From NCBI RefSeq assembly GCF_003014695.1, contig NZ_PYAS01000007.1, positions 62,001 to 126,000 of the forward strand: a stretch of 64,000 nucleotides of DNA. The letters run 5' to 3'. Shown one piece after another: positions 34,995-43,780 of this stretch. How positions within the stretch are numbered: position 1 is the stretch's first letter; each line of letters starts with the position of its first letter. Under the pieces are notes generated by a model that was not told the DNA's origin, made no database searches, and worked only from the letters and a program-made list of their open reading frames with translations. A program made the position numbers and the translations under genes. The DNA is from Dyadobacter jiangsuensis. GTDB lineage: Bacteria > Bacteroidota > Bacteroidia > Cytophagales > Spirosomataceae.

Positions 34995-36098
34995 TTAGTT
35001 CAGTTCCACGTCCACGAACACGTTCATACCCGGGCGCAGCTGCGCGATCTTGTCGTCGTCGGCTTTGGTAAACTCGATGCGTACCGGCAGACGTTGCACC
35101 ACTTTCACGAAGTTACCGCTCGCATTATCAGGAGGCAGCAGCGCGAAACGGGCGCCGGTTGCCGGCGAGAAAGATGCCACTTGTGCGTCAAACTCGTGTT
35201 CAGGGTAAGCATCCACGTGGATTTTCACGTGCTGGCCAATCTTCATTTTGGTCAATTGCGTTTCCTTGAAGTTAGCGGTCACCCAAGGTTTGTGGGTCGA
35301 GATAATGCTGAACAGCGATTGTCCCGCTTGCAAATATTGCCCTAGCTGTGCATTCACTTTGGACACGCGGCCATCGGTAGGCGCTGTGATCACGGTATAA
35401 GACAGGTTCAATTCCGCATTCGCGATTTCAGCCTGGCGTGCTTTGATATTCGCATTCGCTACGGCTGATTGTACCGAGGTAGCTCTGGTTTGACGACCGG
35501 CAGCTTTTGCCTGACGTTCTGCTGCACCTTTCTGAGCTTCCAAAACTGCCAGCGCACGTTCCGCTTTTTGCTTCGTCGCCTGAGCCTGCTCAAATTCCTG
35601 CTGGGTGATCGAGTGGTCTTTGATCAGGTTTTCGTAGCGAGCGTAATCCTGATTGGCTCTCCACACATTCACTTTCGCTTCTTCGATCTGCGCGGCTACG
35701 ACGGCGATATTCGCCTCGTAAGTAATGCCGCTCGCTGCCGACGCGTTGGTGGTTTCATGTGCCACGGTCAGGCTGCCCTCAGAACCTAACAGTCCCGCTT
35801 TGGCTTGTTCCAGCTTAATGATCTGGTCACGGTTGTCGAGCACGATCAACGTATCACCTTTTTTTACGGTCTGGTTGTCTTTCACCCGGATCTCTGTCAC
35901 ATACCCTGAAATTCTGGGAATTACGGGGCTAATATCTGAGTCAATCTGCGCGTCGTCGGTTTCTTCGTGGTGCTGTCCGTGGTTATATTTGGTAAAACCC
36001 CAGGTACCGCCGCCGATGATCAGCGCGGCAAGGATAATGAGGAAGCGGGTGTTTTTCTTTTTAGGTGCTTCTTCGGTGGTGTTTTGTTTCGTTTCCAT
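34995..36098 (-). CDS. HlyD/EmrA family periplasmic adaptor
   Basis: 367 residues. One N-terminal membrane helix (about 17-36, FLIILAALIIGGGTWGF) is followed by the HlyD barrel segment (AQIDSDISPVIPRISGYVTEIRVKDNQTVKKGDTLIVLD), an alanine-rich coiled-coil hairpin (about 95-210), and the second lipoyl/barrel half (APTDGRVSKVNAQLGQYLQAGQSLF). It links the inner-membrane exporter to the outer-membrane channel. Second structural gene of the operon. Confidence 0.93.
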   Translation of the reverse strand: METKQNTTEEAPKKKNTRFLIILAALIIGGGTWGFTKYNHGQHHEETDDAQIDSDISPVIPRISGYVTEIRVKDNQTVKKGDTLIVLDNRDQIIKLEQAKAGLLGSEGSLTVAHETTNASAASGITYEANIAVVAAQIEEAKVNVWRANQDYARYENLIKDHSITQQEFEQAQATKQKAERALAVLEAQKGAAERQAKAAGRQTRATSVQSAVANANIKARQAEIANAELNLSYTVITAPTDGRVSKVNAQLGQYLQAGQSLFSIISTHKPWVTANFKETQLTKMKIGQHVKIHVDAYPEHEFDAQVASFSPATGARFALLPPDNASGNFVKVVQRLPVRIEFTKADDDKIAQLRPGMNVFVDVELN

Positions 36099-36131
36099 CT
36101 TAATTCTGAATGATTGAATGACTGAATATTT

Positions 36132-36227
36132 GGGGGAGGAAGGAGGATGGAGGAAAGGGACGAGGGATTTTGTGTTTTGAGATACTCAATGCTTCCTCCC
36201 CTTCCTCCTTCCTCCCTTTCCTCCCCT
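36132..36227. repeat. Purine-rich inverted repeat in the tolC-emrA gap
   Basis: A GGGGGAGGAAGGAGGA-type purine tract (36132-36168) is mirrored by a pyrimidine tract (36192-36227) that reaches the tolC stop. It could fold in the mRNA between the two genes and adjust their relative expression. A similar purine tract lies at about 32710-32760. Confidence 0.5.
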
Positions 36228-37566
36228 AGTTGATAACTCCTGCCGTTTGCTCTAATTTCTTGTAAGCAACTACCGCATCGGCCTTCGCTGCTTCATAATC
36301 GATGCGCGATTGTACCTGCGCTACGTCCGCATCCAGCAATTCGGTCGTGGTTACGAGGCTGTTATCGTATTTATTTTTCGTGATGCGATAGTTTTCGTTA
36401 GCCTGCTCTACCGCTTTGGCATACACATCGATCTTCCTTTTGGTCAGCACGTAGTTATAATAGGCCGTGTTCACTTCCAGGTGAATCTTGTCGAGGATGA
36501 TTTGCTCATTGGTTTTCAGCTGATAAGCCTTCGTACGCGCCTGTGCGATCTTCGCGCCCGATTTCCAGAGCGACGCTACATCGTATTTAAAACCAATACC
36601 CGCATTCACGGCGTTGGGGACAGTTACCACTCCCGGGATGCTCAATGCCACATAGCCCGCTGAGAGCGCTACGCTGGGATACAAATCTGCTTTGGCTACC
36701 TTAATATCGCTATCGGCAGCTTTCTGACGGATACCATTTGCCGCGAAGTCCTTGCGGTGTTCGAGCGCCGTTTGCTCCCATTCTGCCGCCACACCCTCTT
36801 CTTTGAGGATTGTAAAACTGTTGGAGTCGGCTTCAAGCACCGTTTCTTCCGGCAAGCCCAGCAACAGGTTCATATTAATGGTGGTGATTTTCAAATCGTT
36901 CTGCGCGTTCAGTAACGCCAGTTCCACGTTGGACTCCTGCAACTTGGCTTTCATCAGGTCGTTACGGGCCAGCATTCCATTTTTCTCGCGGTTGGTAAAC
37001 TCCTGCACCCGCTCGCGCTCGCTTGTGAGGTTTTCGGTTACGAGGTCTACTGCTTTTTGAGCTTTATAGAGGTTGCCATAAGCAGCTACGGTGTTCTGGA
37101 TCACTGCCTCGCGGTCGGCGTCGGCATCCAGTTTCGCGGCTTGCTCCACATACTTGGCCGATTCGAGGCCATATTTGAAACGAAAGCCGGAAAACAACGG
37201 CATCGACGCGCTCGCCATTCCATACATCGCCTGATGCACATTGGGCATTCCGCCGGAGTTGCCGGTACTGTCGCTGCCTTCCTGTTTGATTTTCAGGTTC
37301 ACGTTCGGCGAGTTCACCCGCAGATAAGAACCCGACACACTGAAACTCGGCAACTGGTTTTCCTTCACCTGACGGATACCCAGTCCGGCGAGGTCGATAT
37401 TGCTTTGGCTCAGCTTCAATTGCTTGCTGTTTTGCAGGCTCATGGTAATGGCCTCTTCCAGCTTGATTGTGCGTGCGGTTTGTGCGTACGAATGGCCGGT
37501 CACGGTAATCCAGACGATCCCGGTTGCCAGACAAACCATTCTTTTAATTCTGGATGTGGTGTTCAT
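36226..37566 (-). CDS. TolC family outer-membrane efflux channel
   Basis: 446 residues. A signal peptide (about 1-28) is followed by two repeats of the TolC alpha/beta fold: IKLEEAITMSLQNSKQLKLSQSNIDLAGLGIRQVKENQLPSFSVSGSY at the front and PSVALSAGYV with long helices behind. It gives the efflux complex its outer-membrane exit. Its start overlaps the tetR stop by 23 bases, so it is cotranscribed with the regulator. Confidence 0.92.
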   Translation of the reverse strand: MNTTSRIKRMVCLATGIVWITVTGHSYAQTARTIKLEEAITMSLQNSKQLKLSQSNIDLAGLGIRQVKENQLPSFSVSGSYLRVNSPNVNLKIKQEGSDSTGNSGGMPNVHQAMYGMASASMPLFSGFRFKYGLESAKYVEQAAKLDADADREAVIQNTVAAYGNLYKAQKAVDLVTENLTSERERVQEFTNREKNGMLARNDLMKAKLQESNVELALLNAQNDLKITTINMNLLLGLPEETVLEADSNSFTILKEEGVAAEWEQTALEHRKDFAANGIRQKAADSDIKVAKADLYPSVALSAGYVALSIPGVVTVPNAVNAGIGFKYDVASLWKSGAKIAQARTKAYQLKTNEQIILDKIHLEVNTAYYNYVLTKRKIDVYAKAVEQANENYRITKNKYDNSLVTTTELLDADVAQVQSRIDYEAAKADAVVAYKKLEQTAGVIN

Positions 37567-38188
37567 TGGTTATTGTTGATTTAAATAGGTTCTTAAGATG
37601 CTGGCTCAGTTCATTCCGCAAATGCTTCTGAAACTCTTCATCTGACTGATGTTCAAGGCCATTGAGAATTTTATAAAAATCCTGTGTGGCAATGGCGTAG
37701 TTGACTGTGCCGTAAAGTGTAGTAGTGACCAGGCTTACATTAATATCCTTCCGGAAATCGCCGGCATCCTGTCCTTCGCGGATCATCCGTTTGATGAGCT
37801 CCACGTTCCGCATTTTCAAACCACGGATATATTCCGAAATGACGGGTGTCCGCTCCGAGGAAAGCTGCTCGCGGAGCATGATGTTGTGAAAGCATTGGTT
37901 GCCCATCAGGCGGTCGATCACACTATCGATAAAGACATTGAATTTCTGAAGTGCGGAAAGTTCGCTGACCATCATCAGCGTTTCGAGCCGGGAGCTCGAT
38001 TCTGCCATGCGTAGCTGGAAAAGCGCCTCGATCAGCTTTTCCTTCGAACCGAAATAATAGGATATCATCGAGACGTTCACATCCGCTTCCTGGGCAATAT
38101 CCCTAACCGAAGTTCCGGCAAAACCTTTCTGTGAAAACAGCCGCTCTGCCACTTCTATTATCTGCAATTGTTTCACGTTGTATTCCAT
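37544..38188 (-). CDS. TetR/AcrR family repressor of the efflux operon
   Basis: 214 residues. N-terminal helix-turn-helix: ERLFSQKGFAGTSVRDIAQEADVNVSMISYYFGSKEKLIEALF is the standard TetR pattern; the C-terminal ligand domain has no recognisable family beyond this. It is first in the operon tetR-tolC-adaptor-MFS and should repress it until a substrate binds. Two palindromes matching TetR operators overlap the promoter 60-110 bases upstream. Confidence 0.92.
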   Translation of the reverse strand: MEYNVKQLQIIEVAERLFSQKGFAGTSVRDIAQEADVNVSMISYYFGSKEKLIEALFQLRMAESSSRLETLMMVSELSALQKFNVFIDSVIDRLMGNQCFHNIMLREQLSSERTPVISEYIRGLKMRNVELIKRMIREGQDAGDFRKDINVSLVTTTLYGTVNYAIATQDFYKILNGLEHQSDEEFQKHLRNELSQHLKNLFKSTITNEHHIQN

Positions 38189-38239
38189 TTAAGCAACTCA
38201 TTAGCAGGGATTCTTTTCTTCTTTTTGCTAATGGTGCTA

Positions 38240-38304
38240 CAAAGGTAACCGGCTGTAAAACAAAAATCAAACGATCGTTTGATTTAATTAAACAAACGTT
38301 TGAT
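38240..38304 (-). promoter_or_regulatory. Promoter and two palindromic operators of the tetR-efflux operon
   Basis: On the minus strand TTG (38268-38270), a 20-base spacer and TACCTTTG (38240-38247) match the promoter consensus. ATCAAACGATCGTTTGAT at 38266-38283 is a perfect 18-base palindrome covering the -33 box, and CAAACGTTTG at 38293-38302 lies in ACAAACGTTTGAT. The shared core TCAAACG/CGTTTGA suggests two sites for the TetR dimer, giving autorepression. The rest of the gap 38189-38457 shows nothing else recognisable. Confidence 0.75.
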
Positions 38305-38457
38305 TAGTAAAAGCAAATATTGAATTAGTACCATTAAAGTTTTTTAATCTCAATATTAAAAATACATTAACAGCTCATTATCAGTAACATATGAACACTA
38401 CAAACCACCCCGTCGCGAACTGCGACCGGTTTTATTATACAAGAAAGGTTTAGATTT

Positions 38458-39042
38458 CTACTTCACACGTCCGGGATTCTCGCTCACAAAAGCGCCCCAA
38501 CCACCCTTTTTGGCTTTTTTGGAACTTCCGGAAGCTACCGAGGCAGGGGAATTGGCGTGGTACTGGTGGCAAATGGCGATGGCAATGCCGTCGGTAGCAT
38601 CCATAAATTCGCGACTCAGCTCCATTTTGAGGATCTTTTCCAGCATGTAGGCCACCTGCTCTTTGGAGGCATTACCGCTGCCGGTTACGGACTGTTTTAC
38701 TTTCTTCGGAGAATACTCTACAATAGGAATATTGCGTGCGAGCGCCGCAGCCATGGCCACGCCTTGCGCGCGGCCGAGTTTGAGCATGGATTGTGCATTT
38801 TTACCGTAAAAAGGGTCTTCAATGGCCATTTCATCGGGCAGGTAATCCTCGATCAGCTGGGTCAGGCGCTCAAAGATTTTCTTCAACTTCAACTCGTGCG
38901 TACTATATTTGCTCAAATGAATCACACCATATTGAACCAGCGAAATCTGCTGTCCTTTGACCGATATCACCCCGTAACCCATCACCTGCGTGCCGGGATC
39001 GACCCCAATAATAACCTTTTCCGAAACCTCCGTTTTTAACAT
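38458..39042 (-). CDS. ruvC: Holliday junction endonuclease RuvC
   Basis: 194 residues from the ATG at 39042. Catalytic acidic residues appear in IIGVDPGTQVMGYGV, AIEDPFYGKN and the final DATDGIAIAICH. It resolves Holliday junctions with RuvAB. The start codon shares two bases with the start codon of the divergent flippase-like gene at 39041. A frame extends upstream to 39111, but it would read into that gene and does not look like RuvC. The C-terminal tail is Ser/Lys rich. Confidence 0.94.
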   Translation of the reverse strand: MLKTEVSEKVIIGVDPGTQVMGYGVISVKGQQISLVQYGVIHLSKYSTHELKLKKIFERLTQLIEDYLPDEMAIEDPFYGKNAQSMLKLGRAQGVAMAAALARNIPIVEYSPKKVKQSVTGSGNASKEQVAYMLEKILKMELSREFMDATDGIAIAICHQYHANSPASVASGSSKKAKKGGWGAFVSENPGRVK

Positions 39043-40042
39043 GGTGCAAGATAAGGAACTCTCCCCTCCAAAGCCAAAAAGCAACCAGGCAAACCTGCTC
39101 TGGGTGATCAAGCTCGTGGTGACCGCTTTGGTACTGAGTTACATTTACCGCACATTCCGGAATGAACAAAAGGGTATTGGTGATATTGGAAGCGTATTCG
39201 GGGAGATATGGACGGCGCCGAACGCCCCGGTGCTTGTTTTGATGGTCTTGCTCGTGCCGGTCAACTGGGCACTGGAGAGCCTCAAATGGCAGAAACTCAT
39301 CGCCCGTATCATACCGCTTTCGTTCCGCGACGCGATGCGGGGAACCCTCACAGGCCTGGCTGTGGGCGTGGCCGTGCCTGCGCAGCTGGGCGATACGCTC
39401 GGGCGTGTGGCAGCGCTGAAATCCGACCGCCGGCTGGAAGCGATCGGCGCGGCGCTTATTTCAAACGGAATACAGTTTTATGTATCGGTACTCGCGGGCG
39501 CGTGCGGCTGGATTTACCTCAACAACCAGCTCGCTATCCCCCAAACGACGCGATTAATCGTTAATAGCATTCTGTTCCTGATCATCTGCCTGGGCCCTGC
39601 ATTGGTGCCATTCAGAAAGCAGATCGGCACCTGGGAGCCTTCGCGAAGACTTTTTGTAAAAATAAAGGAGTATTTAAATGTAATAGGCCGCTACACGCCT
39701 TCGGAACTAGCTACCGGTACCGGCTATGGTTTGCTCCGATACCTGGTGTTCCTCACTCAATTCGTGCTTGCATTGTCGCTGTTTCATTTTCAAGTCAGTG
39801 TCGGGCAGCTTGCCGCGTGCGTGACATTGATTTTTTTAGCCAAAACATTGATCCCGGCGATTAATGTGCTGGGCGACCTGGGTTTACGCGAATTTACTGC
39901 CCTGGTAGTCTTCGCGCCATTCAAATTGCCTGCGGAACAGATCATCGCGGCCACATTTCTGATCTGGATATTGAATGTGCTCGGCCCGATCCTCGTAGGC
40001 ATCTTCCTGATCTGGAAATATAAATGGAAGAAATCCCGATGA
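39041..40042 (+). CDS. Flippase-like integral membrane protein (LPG synthase TM/UPF0104 family)
   Basis: About 333 residues from the ATG at 39041, with about eight membrane helices. The N-terminal WVIKLVVTALVLSYIYRTF, and later GTLTGLAVGVAVPAQLGDTLGRVAAL and LGDLGLREFTALVVF, follow the lysylphosphatidylglycerol synthase TM-region family, which includes AglD-like proteins. These are thought to translocate lipid-linked molecules. It overlaps the following GT2 by a few codons, which suggests a joint pathway. An earlier in-frame ATG at 38990 would overlap ruvC by 53 bases. Confidence 0.85.
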   Translation: MVQDKELSPPKPKSNQANLLWVIKLVVTALVLSYIYRTFRNEQKGIGDIGSVFGEIWTAPNAPVLVLMVLLVPVNWALESLKWQKLIARIIPLSFRDAMRGTLTGLAVGVAVPAQLGDTLGRVAALKSDRRLEAIGAALISNGIQFYVSVLAGACGWIYLNNQLAIPQTTRLIVNSILFLIICLGPALVPFRKQIGTWEPSRRLFVKIKEYLNVIGRYTPSELATGTGYGLLRYLVFLTQFVLALSLFHFQVSVGQLAACVTLIFLAKTLIPAINVLGDLGLREFTALVVFAPFKLPAEQIIAATFLIWILNVLGPILVGIFLIWKYKWKKSR

Positions 40043-41193
40043 GCGGCATGACATTCATTTCCTGGGTTGCTGCGGCCATTTGGATATTGCTGGGCAGCTA
40101 CGCGATGTTCACTTTGGCACTGGCTTTCCTATGGTCCAGGATCCGCAAACCTGCGGCGCCGGCGGGCATTCCCGACGACCTCTTTATTACGGTAATCATA
40201 CCGGTACGGAATGAGGCCGAAAACATTCTCTTCCTGCTCGAAGATCTGGAACGGCAAACCTTGCACGTCAACCATTTCGAGGTGCTGGTGATGGACGACA
40301 GCTCGACCGACAACACGACGGCGATCGTCCGTGCATTCGCCGAGCATTCGAAGGCACAAATAAAGCTGATCCCCCTCCCCGACGTACGCACTTCGGCACC
40401 CAAGAAACGCGCGATCGAAACGGCCATCGGGCACGCGGAGGGCAAACTGATCGTAACCACCGACGGCGATTGCCGCGCACAGCCGGGCTGGCTGCATGCG
40501 ATCGCATCGTGCTACCTGCACACGGGCGCGAAGCTCATCAGCTCTCCTGTGACATTTACGGACGAAACCAGCCTCACCGACCATTTACAGACCGTCGAGT
40601 TCGCAAGCCTGATCGGCAGCGGGGCTGCTTCGATGGCCGCAGGTTACCCGTCGATGTGCAACGGAGCGAACCTTTCCTACGAGAAAGAGACTTTCCTGGA
40701 AGTAAGCGGCTACGCCGGCGTAAGGCACATTGCCTCGGGCGATGATGAGTTTCTGATGCACAAAATCGCCGCGCGGCATCCGGGGTCGGTCCATTTCCTC
40801 CGCCACCGCGACGCCATCATTCGCACCGCGCCGCATCGCAACTGGGCCAGCTTTTACAGGCAGCGGAAACGCTGGGCAAGCAAATGGAAGCATTACCAGA
40901 GTAAAACACCGCTGGTGCTCGCCGTTTACATATTTGCAAGTAATTTTTCGATACTGCTCGCAGGTGGACTTGCCTGCACCGGAAGCATTTCCGCGGCCGC
41001 CTTTGGAGGTATGCTGGCGTTGAAATGCATTCCCGAATGGCTTTTCCTGGGCTCCGTACTCAGTTTTCTGCAAAAGAAGCGGTCACTCGCGTACATTCCG
41101 GTAACCCAGTTATGCTACCCCTTATACGTTTGCTTTTTCGGGTTGGCCGCTCAAAAAGGCCAGTACGAATGGAAAGGCAGGAAACTTTCATAA
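40024..41193 (+). CDS. Family 2 glycosyltransferase, membrane-bound processive type
   Basis: About 389 residues from ATG at 40024, or 384 from the ATG at 40039, which overlaps the flippase-like stop as ATGA; the second is as likely. One N-terminal membrane helix, a cytoplasmic GT-A domain with VIIPVRNEAENI, DDSSTDNT and TDGDCRAQPGWL, the QRKRWASKW (QxxRW-type) motif, then two or three C-terminal helices. It resembles cellulose-synthase-like or ceramide glucosyltransferases. With the flippase-like gene it probably makes a glycolipid; the product is unknown. Confidence 0.87.
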   Translation: MEEIPMSGMTFISWVAAAIWILLGSYAMFTLALAFLWSRIRKPAAPAGIPDDLFITVIIPVRNEAENILFLLEDLERQTLHVNHFEVLVMDDSSTDNTTAIVRAFAEHSKAQIKLIPLPDVRTSAPKKRAIETAIGHAEGKLIVTTDGDCRAQPGWLHAIASCYLHTGAKLISSPVTFTDETSLTDHLQTVEFASLIGSGAASMAAGYPSMCNGANLSYEKETFLEVSGYAGVRHIASGDDEFLMHKIAARHPGSVHFLRHRDAIIRTAPHRNWASFYRQRKRWASKWKHYQSKTPLVLAVYIFASNFSILLAGGLACTGSISAAAFGGMLALKCIPEWLFLGSVLSFLQKKRSLAYIPVTQLCYPLYVCFFGLAAQKGQYEWKGRKLS

Positions 41194-41226
41194 AACCCTG
41201 GGCGCGCGACCAGCCTGGCATATAAA

Positions 41227-41255
41227 AAAGCTGCCAGCAAAATGCCGGCAGCTTT
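41227..41255. terminator. Bidirectional terminator between GT2 and T9SS protein genes
   Basis: AAAGCTGCC pairs with GGCAGCTTT around a short loop containing AAAA, with A and T tracts on either side, suiting both convergent genes. Confidence 0.75.
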
Positions 41256-41290
41256 AAGTTTCACATAACGCTATATAAGATCAATTCATT

Positions 41291-43372
41291 CTACTTTTTG
41301 AGCACTTTGGAAGAATACTTCCCTTCCGCATTTACCACATTCACAATATACATTCCCTGCGCAAAAGCCTGAACATTAACTTTGATTTCTGTTTGACCGG
41401 TCACCGGCATTGCCTGGTAAACCTGCTTTCCTCCTAGTGTGTAGATTTCGATTTTTTTCACCGGCGAGAAACTTTTGACATTCATTTCGTCCTGAGTCGG
41501 GTTCGGGAAGAAATCCACCGCCAACCGGGTATCGCAGGTTCCGGCTTGTACGCTACGGATTGCGCTGTATTCGAATGTCTCGTCGCTATCTACCTGCTTC
41601 AGACGATAATAGTAGCTCTTTACAGGTACAGACTCTGATGAAAATGGTGTGTCGTTGAAACTATATGTGGCCTTGGTGGCGTCGTAATCGATCCGAACAA
41701 CAACATTGTAAGTCTTTGCATCTGACGAGCGTTCGACTTCAAAATGTGAGAAATTTTTGGCCTCGGTTACCTTCCATTTCAGTTCCGCACTGCAATTTAC
41801 ATTTTGTACGGTAAAATATGCTAATGTTACAGGTAAAGCTGTTGAAGGAGGTGGTGAAGTGTAGCAAGTTGTAGTCGATGCAGGGAAGGTAATGTTCACC
41901 ACAGTCGATGGGTCGACGGTCACCCGGATGGTGGCGCCATCCGCACGCAGCGAGCCATAGCGATCGCTCGGATCCTCCACCCATTTGCTGTTTTCCTGCT
42001 TGTAACCAGGCCACGCAATGCCGTTTCCGTTAATATCCACCGCAGCACCCGGGAACAACAGGCTGCCTGTCAGCTCCAAATCATTGTCCTCCTGAATCAC
42101 TTTTCCTTCCGAATTGATCCACTCGATTTTTGCAGTCTTGCCCTTTGCATCGTAGTTCGGCGTAATATTGTAATCCAGCCAGGGAGCGTTTTTCAAACAT
42201 TTCGAAGAAGCGGTTGCATCGATTTTTTTATCAACCGGTTCCGGGATCGAGGGAAGGAATGGCCAGAAATGCACTTCGTCGCTCTTGTGTACAAAACTTT
42301 TGGCGATGATTTGCCCGTTGATATTTCCGTTGTTCTCTTTCACCAGATCGGCCTGCGGAGCGAAAATGGTACCGCTGATCTGCGCATTGCCGCCCAGCGT
42401 AATGCCTTTGGTCGCGTCCGGGAAGTTGTAGATCACATAGCTTCCTTGCGGATCGGACAAACCGCCGAAACCGGGAAAGTTGATCTTGTTGCTACCCGTC
42501 TGGCCGCAGAATGTAGGGAAATCGACGATGTTGATGATCAGGCCAAAATTGTTGCCCGAAGAAGTTTGTCCCAATTGCGGGCCCTGGGGGATACCCTCAA
42601 TGTTAGCGTTTCCGATCTTGTTCCAAACTGCCGCAGACACCGTCAGGACGTTGATTTTGTTGGGGTCGACGATAATTTTAGGGTTATTGCCGATCGCATT
42701 GGGATCGAGGTATGGACCCATCGGGGCAGATGCCATAATGTTTCCGTTCTGATCGCGGATAGGCAGGTTATCCGCCATATCTCTCAGTTGGCTCGACCGC
42801 TTAATAAATGTGATGAATGCACCATCGATATCGATCTGGTTTGCACCGGTTCCGAAGACATTTTCACAAACCGGGTTCACCGACTCGCTCACGCTGGGCG
42901 ACCAGGTATTGATGTTTGCATTGATCGTGATATTTGGTGTTTCCCAGTATTGCTTGTTGTTTTCGGTGATGCGGATAGTCGACGCTGCATTGTTGTTATC
43001 CTTGTACCAAACTTTGAGGCTTGTGCCTGAACCATCCGAAGGGCTGCAATTACCGATTTTTACATAATTGTCACCGTTCACCGTCAGGCTCCCGCTATTC
43101 AGTTTCACTGCACCGCGAACCGCCAGGCCGATCGACGCATTGTTCACGAAAAGCACGCCGTGCTGCTTGTTGAAACTGATCTGGTATTGATTGGTGGTCA
43201 CATTTCCGCCGACCGCAATGGGGCCTTCGGTTTCATTGGATTGCAATGTGGCATCACCTTTGACGAATATATTGAACCGCTGAGCCGCCGAAGTTGGGCT
43301 CTGAGCGAGTGCCTGACTTACATTTAACGAGGAGAGCGCTAAAAGACTTATGAGGAAAGGTTTGACGAACAT
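41291..43372 (-). CDS. T9SS-secreted surface protein with choice-of-anchor A type N-terminus
   Basis: About 693 residues from the ATG at 43372 (MFVKPFLISLLALSSLNVSQALAQ, a clear signal peptide); the frame runs to 43426 but those codons are poor. The N-terminal half (RFNIFVKGDATLQSNETEGPIAVGGNVTT) matches the choice-of-anchor A / adhesin-like domain. The end has FPNPTQDEMNVKSFSPVKKIEIYTLGGKQVY and GMYIVNVVNAEGKYSSKVLKK, the type A C-terminal signal of the Por/T9SS system, which sends proteins across the outer membrane. Middle repeats are not evident. Probably an adhesin or extracellular matrix protein. Confidence 0.83.
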   Translation of the reverse strand: MFVKPFLISLLALSSLNVSQALAQSPTSAAQRFNIFVKGDATLQSNETEGPIAVGGNVTTNQYQISFNKQHGVLFVNNASIGLAVRGAVKLNSGSLTVNGDNYVKIGNCSPSDGSGTSLKVWYKDNNNAASTIRITENNKQYWETPNITINANINTWSPSVSESVNPVCENVFGTGANQIDIDGAFITFIKRSSQLRDMADNLPIRDQNGNIMASAPMGPYLDPNAIGNNPKIIVDPNKINVLTVSAAVWNKIGNANIEGIPQGPQLGQTSSGNNFGLIINIVDFPTFCGQTGSNKINFPGFGGLSDPQGSYVIYNFPDATKGITLGGNAQISGTIFAPQADLVKENNGNINGQIIAKSFVHKSDEVHFWPFLPSIPEPVDKKIDATASSKCLKNAPWLDYNITPNYDAKGKTAKIEWINSEGKVIQEDNDLELTGSLLFPGAAVDINGNGIAWPGYKQENSKWVEDPSDRYGSLRADGATIRVTVDPSTVVNITFPASTTTCYTSPPPSTALPVTLAYFTVQNVNCSAELKWKVTEAKNFSHFEVERSSDAKTYNVVVRIDYDATKATYSFNDTPFSSESVPVKSYYYRLKQVDSDETFEYSAIRSVQAGTCDTRLAVDFFPNPTQDEMNVKSFSPVKKIEIYTLGGKQVYQAMPVTGQTEIKVNVQAFAQGMYIVNVVNAEGKYSSKVLKK

Positions 43373-43780
43373 GTTGTTGAGTTTTATTTCTTGCTCAACG
43401 AAATTAGACCACCCCTTTCGATCCATTATTCTTTTTGTGACCAGTCCGGGGGACTTTGGGGTAATATCTATGTTTTTGGGGGTGACAACTTCTTTAAAAA
43501 TTGCACTAATCGAAGATAATACACAACATACAACAAAGTAGTATTAATTGAATGAAGCTATTTTTAATCACTACAAAGTCGTACTATTTTTACACAAACA
43601 CTTTAAAATCGCTCATTATTTCTAGAATTTGCTGTTTCAGAAAACGTAAAATGTTCGATTCCTGATCTTTAACCTCATTTTAATAACTATAACATTTCCA
43701 AGACACCTCTCCGCCACCAAAACAAAAAAGGCCGGGCAATAACCCGGCCTGTCTAATTATTTGTAGGCTCATCGACTCTC
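43373..43780. other. Gene-free AT-rich stretch between the T9SS protein and XRE regulator
   Basis: 408 bases with no convincing open frame. It must contain the T9SS gene promoter, but no TAnnTTTG motif is seen on the minus strand. The only firm element is the terminator at 43724-43750. Confidence 0.6.
43724..43750 (-). terminator. Terminator after the XRE regulator
   Basis: Minus-strand stem GGCCGGG / CCCGGCC around a 6-base loop, followed by TTTTTTG. Confidence 0.85.
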
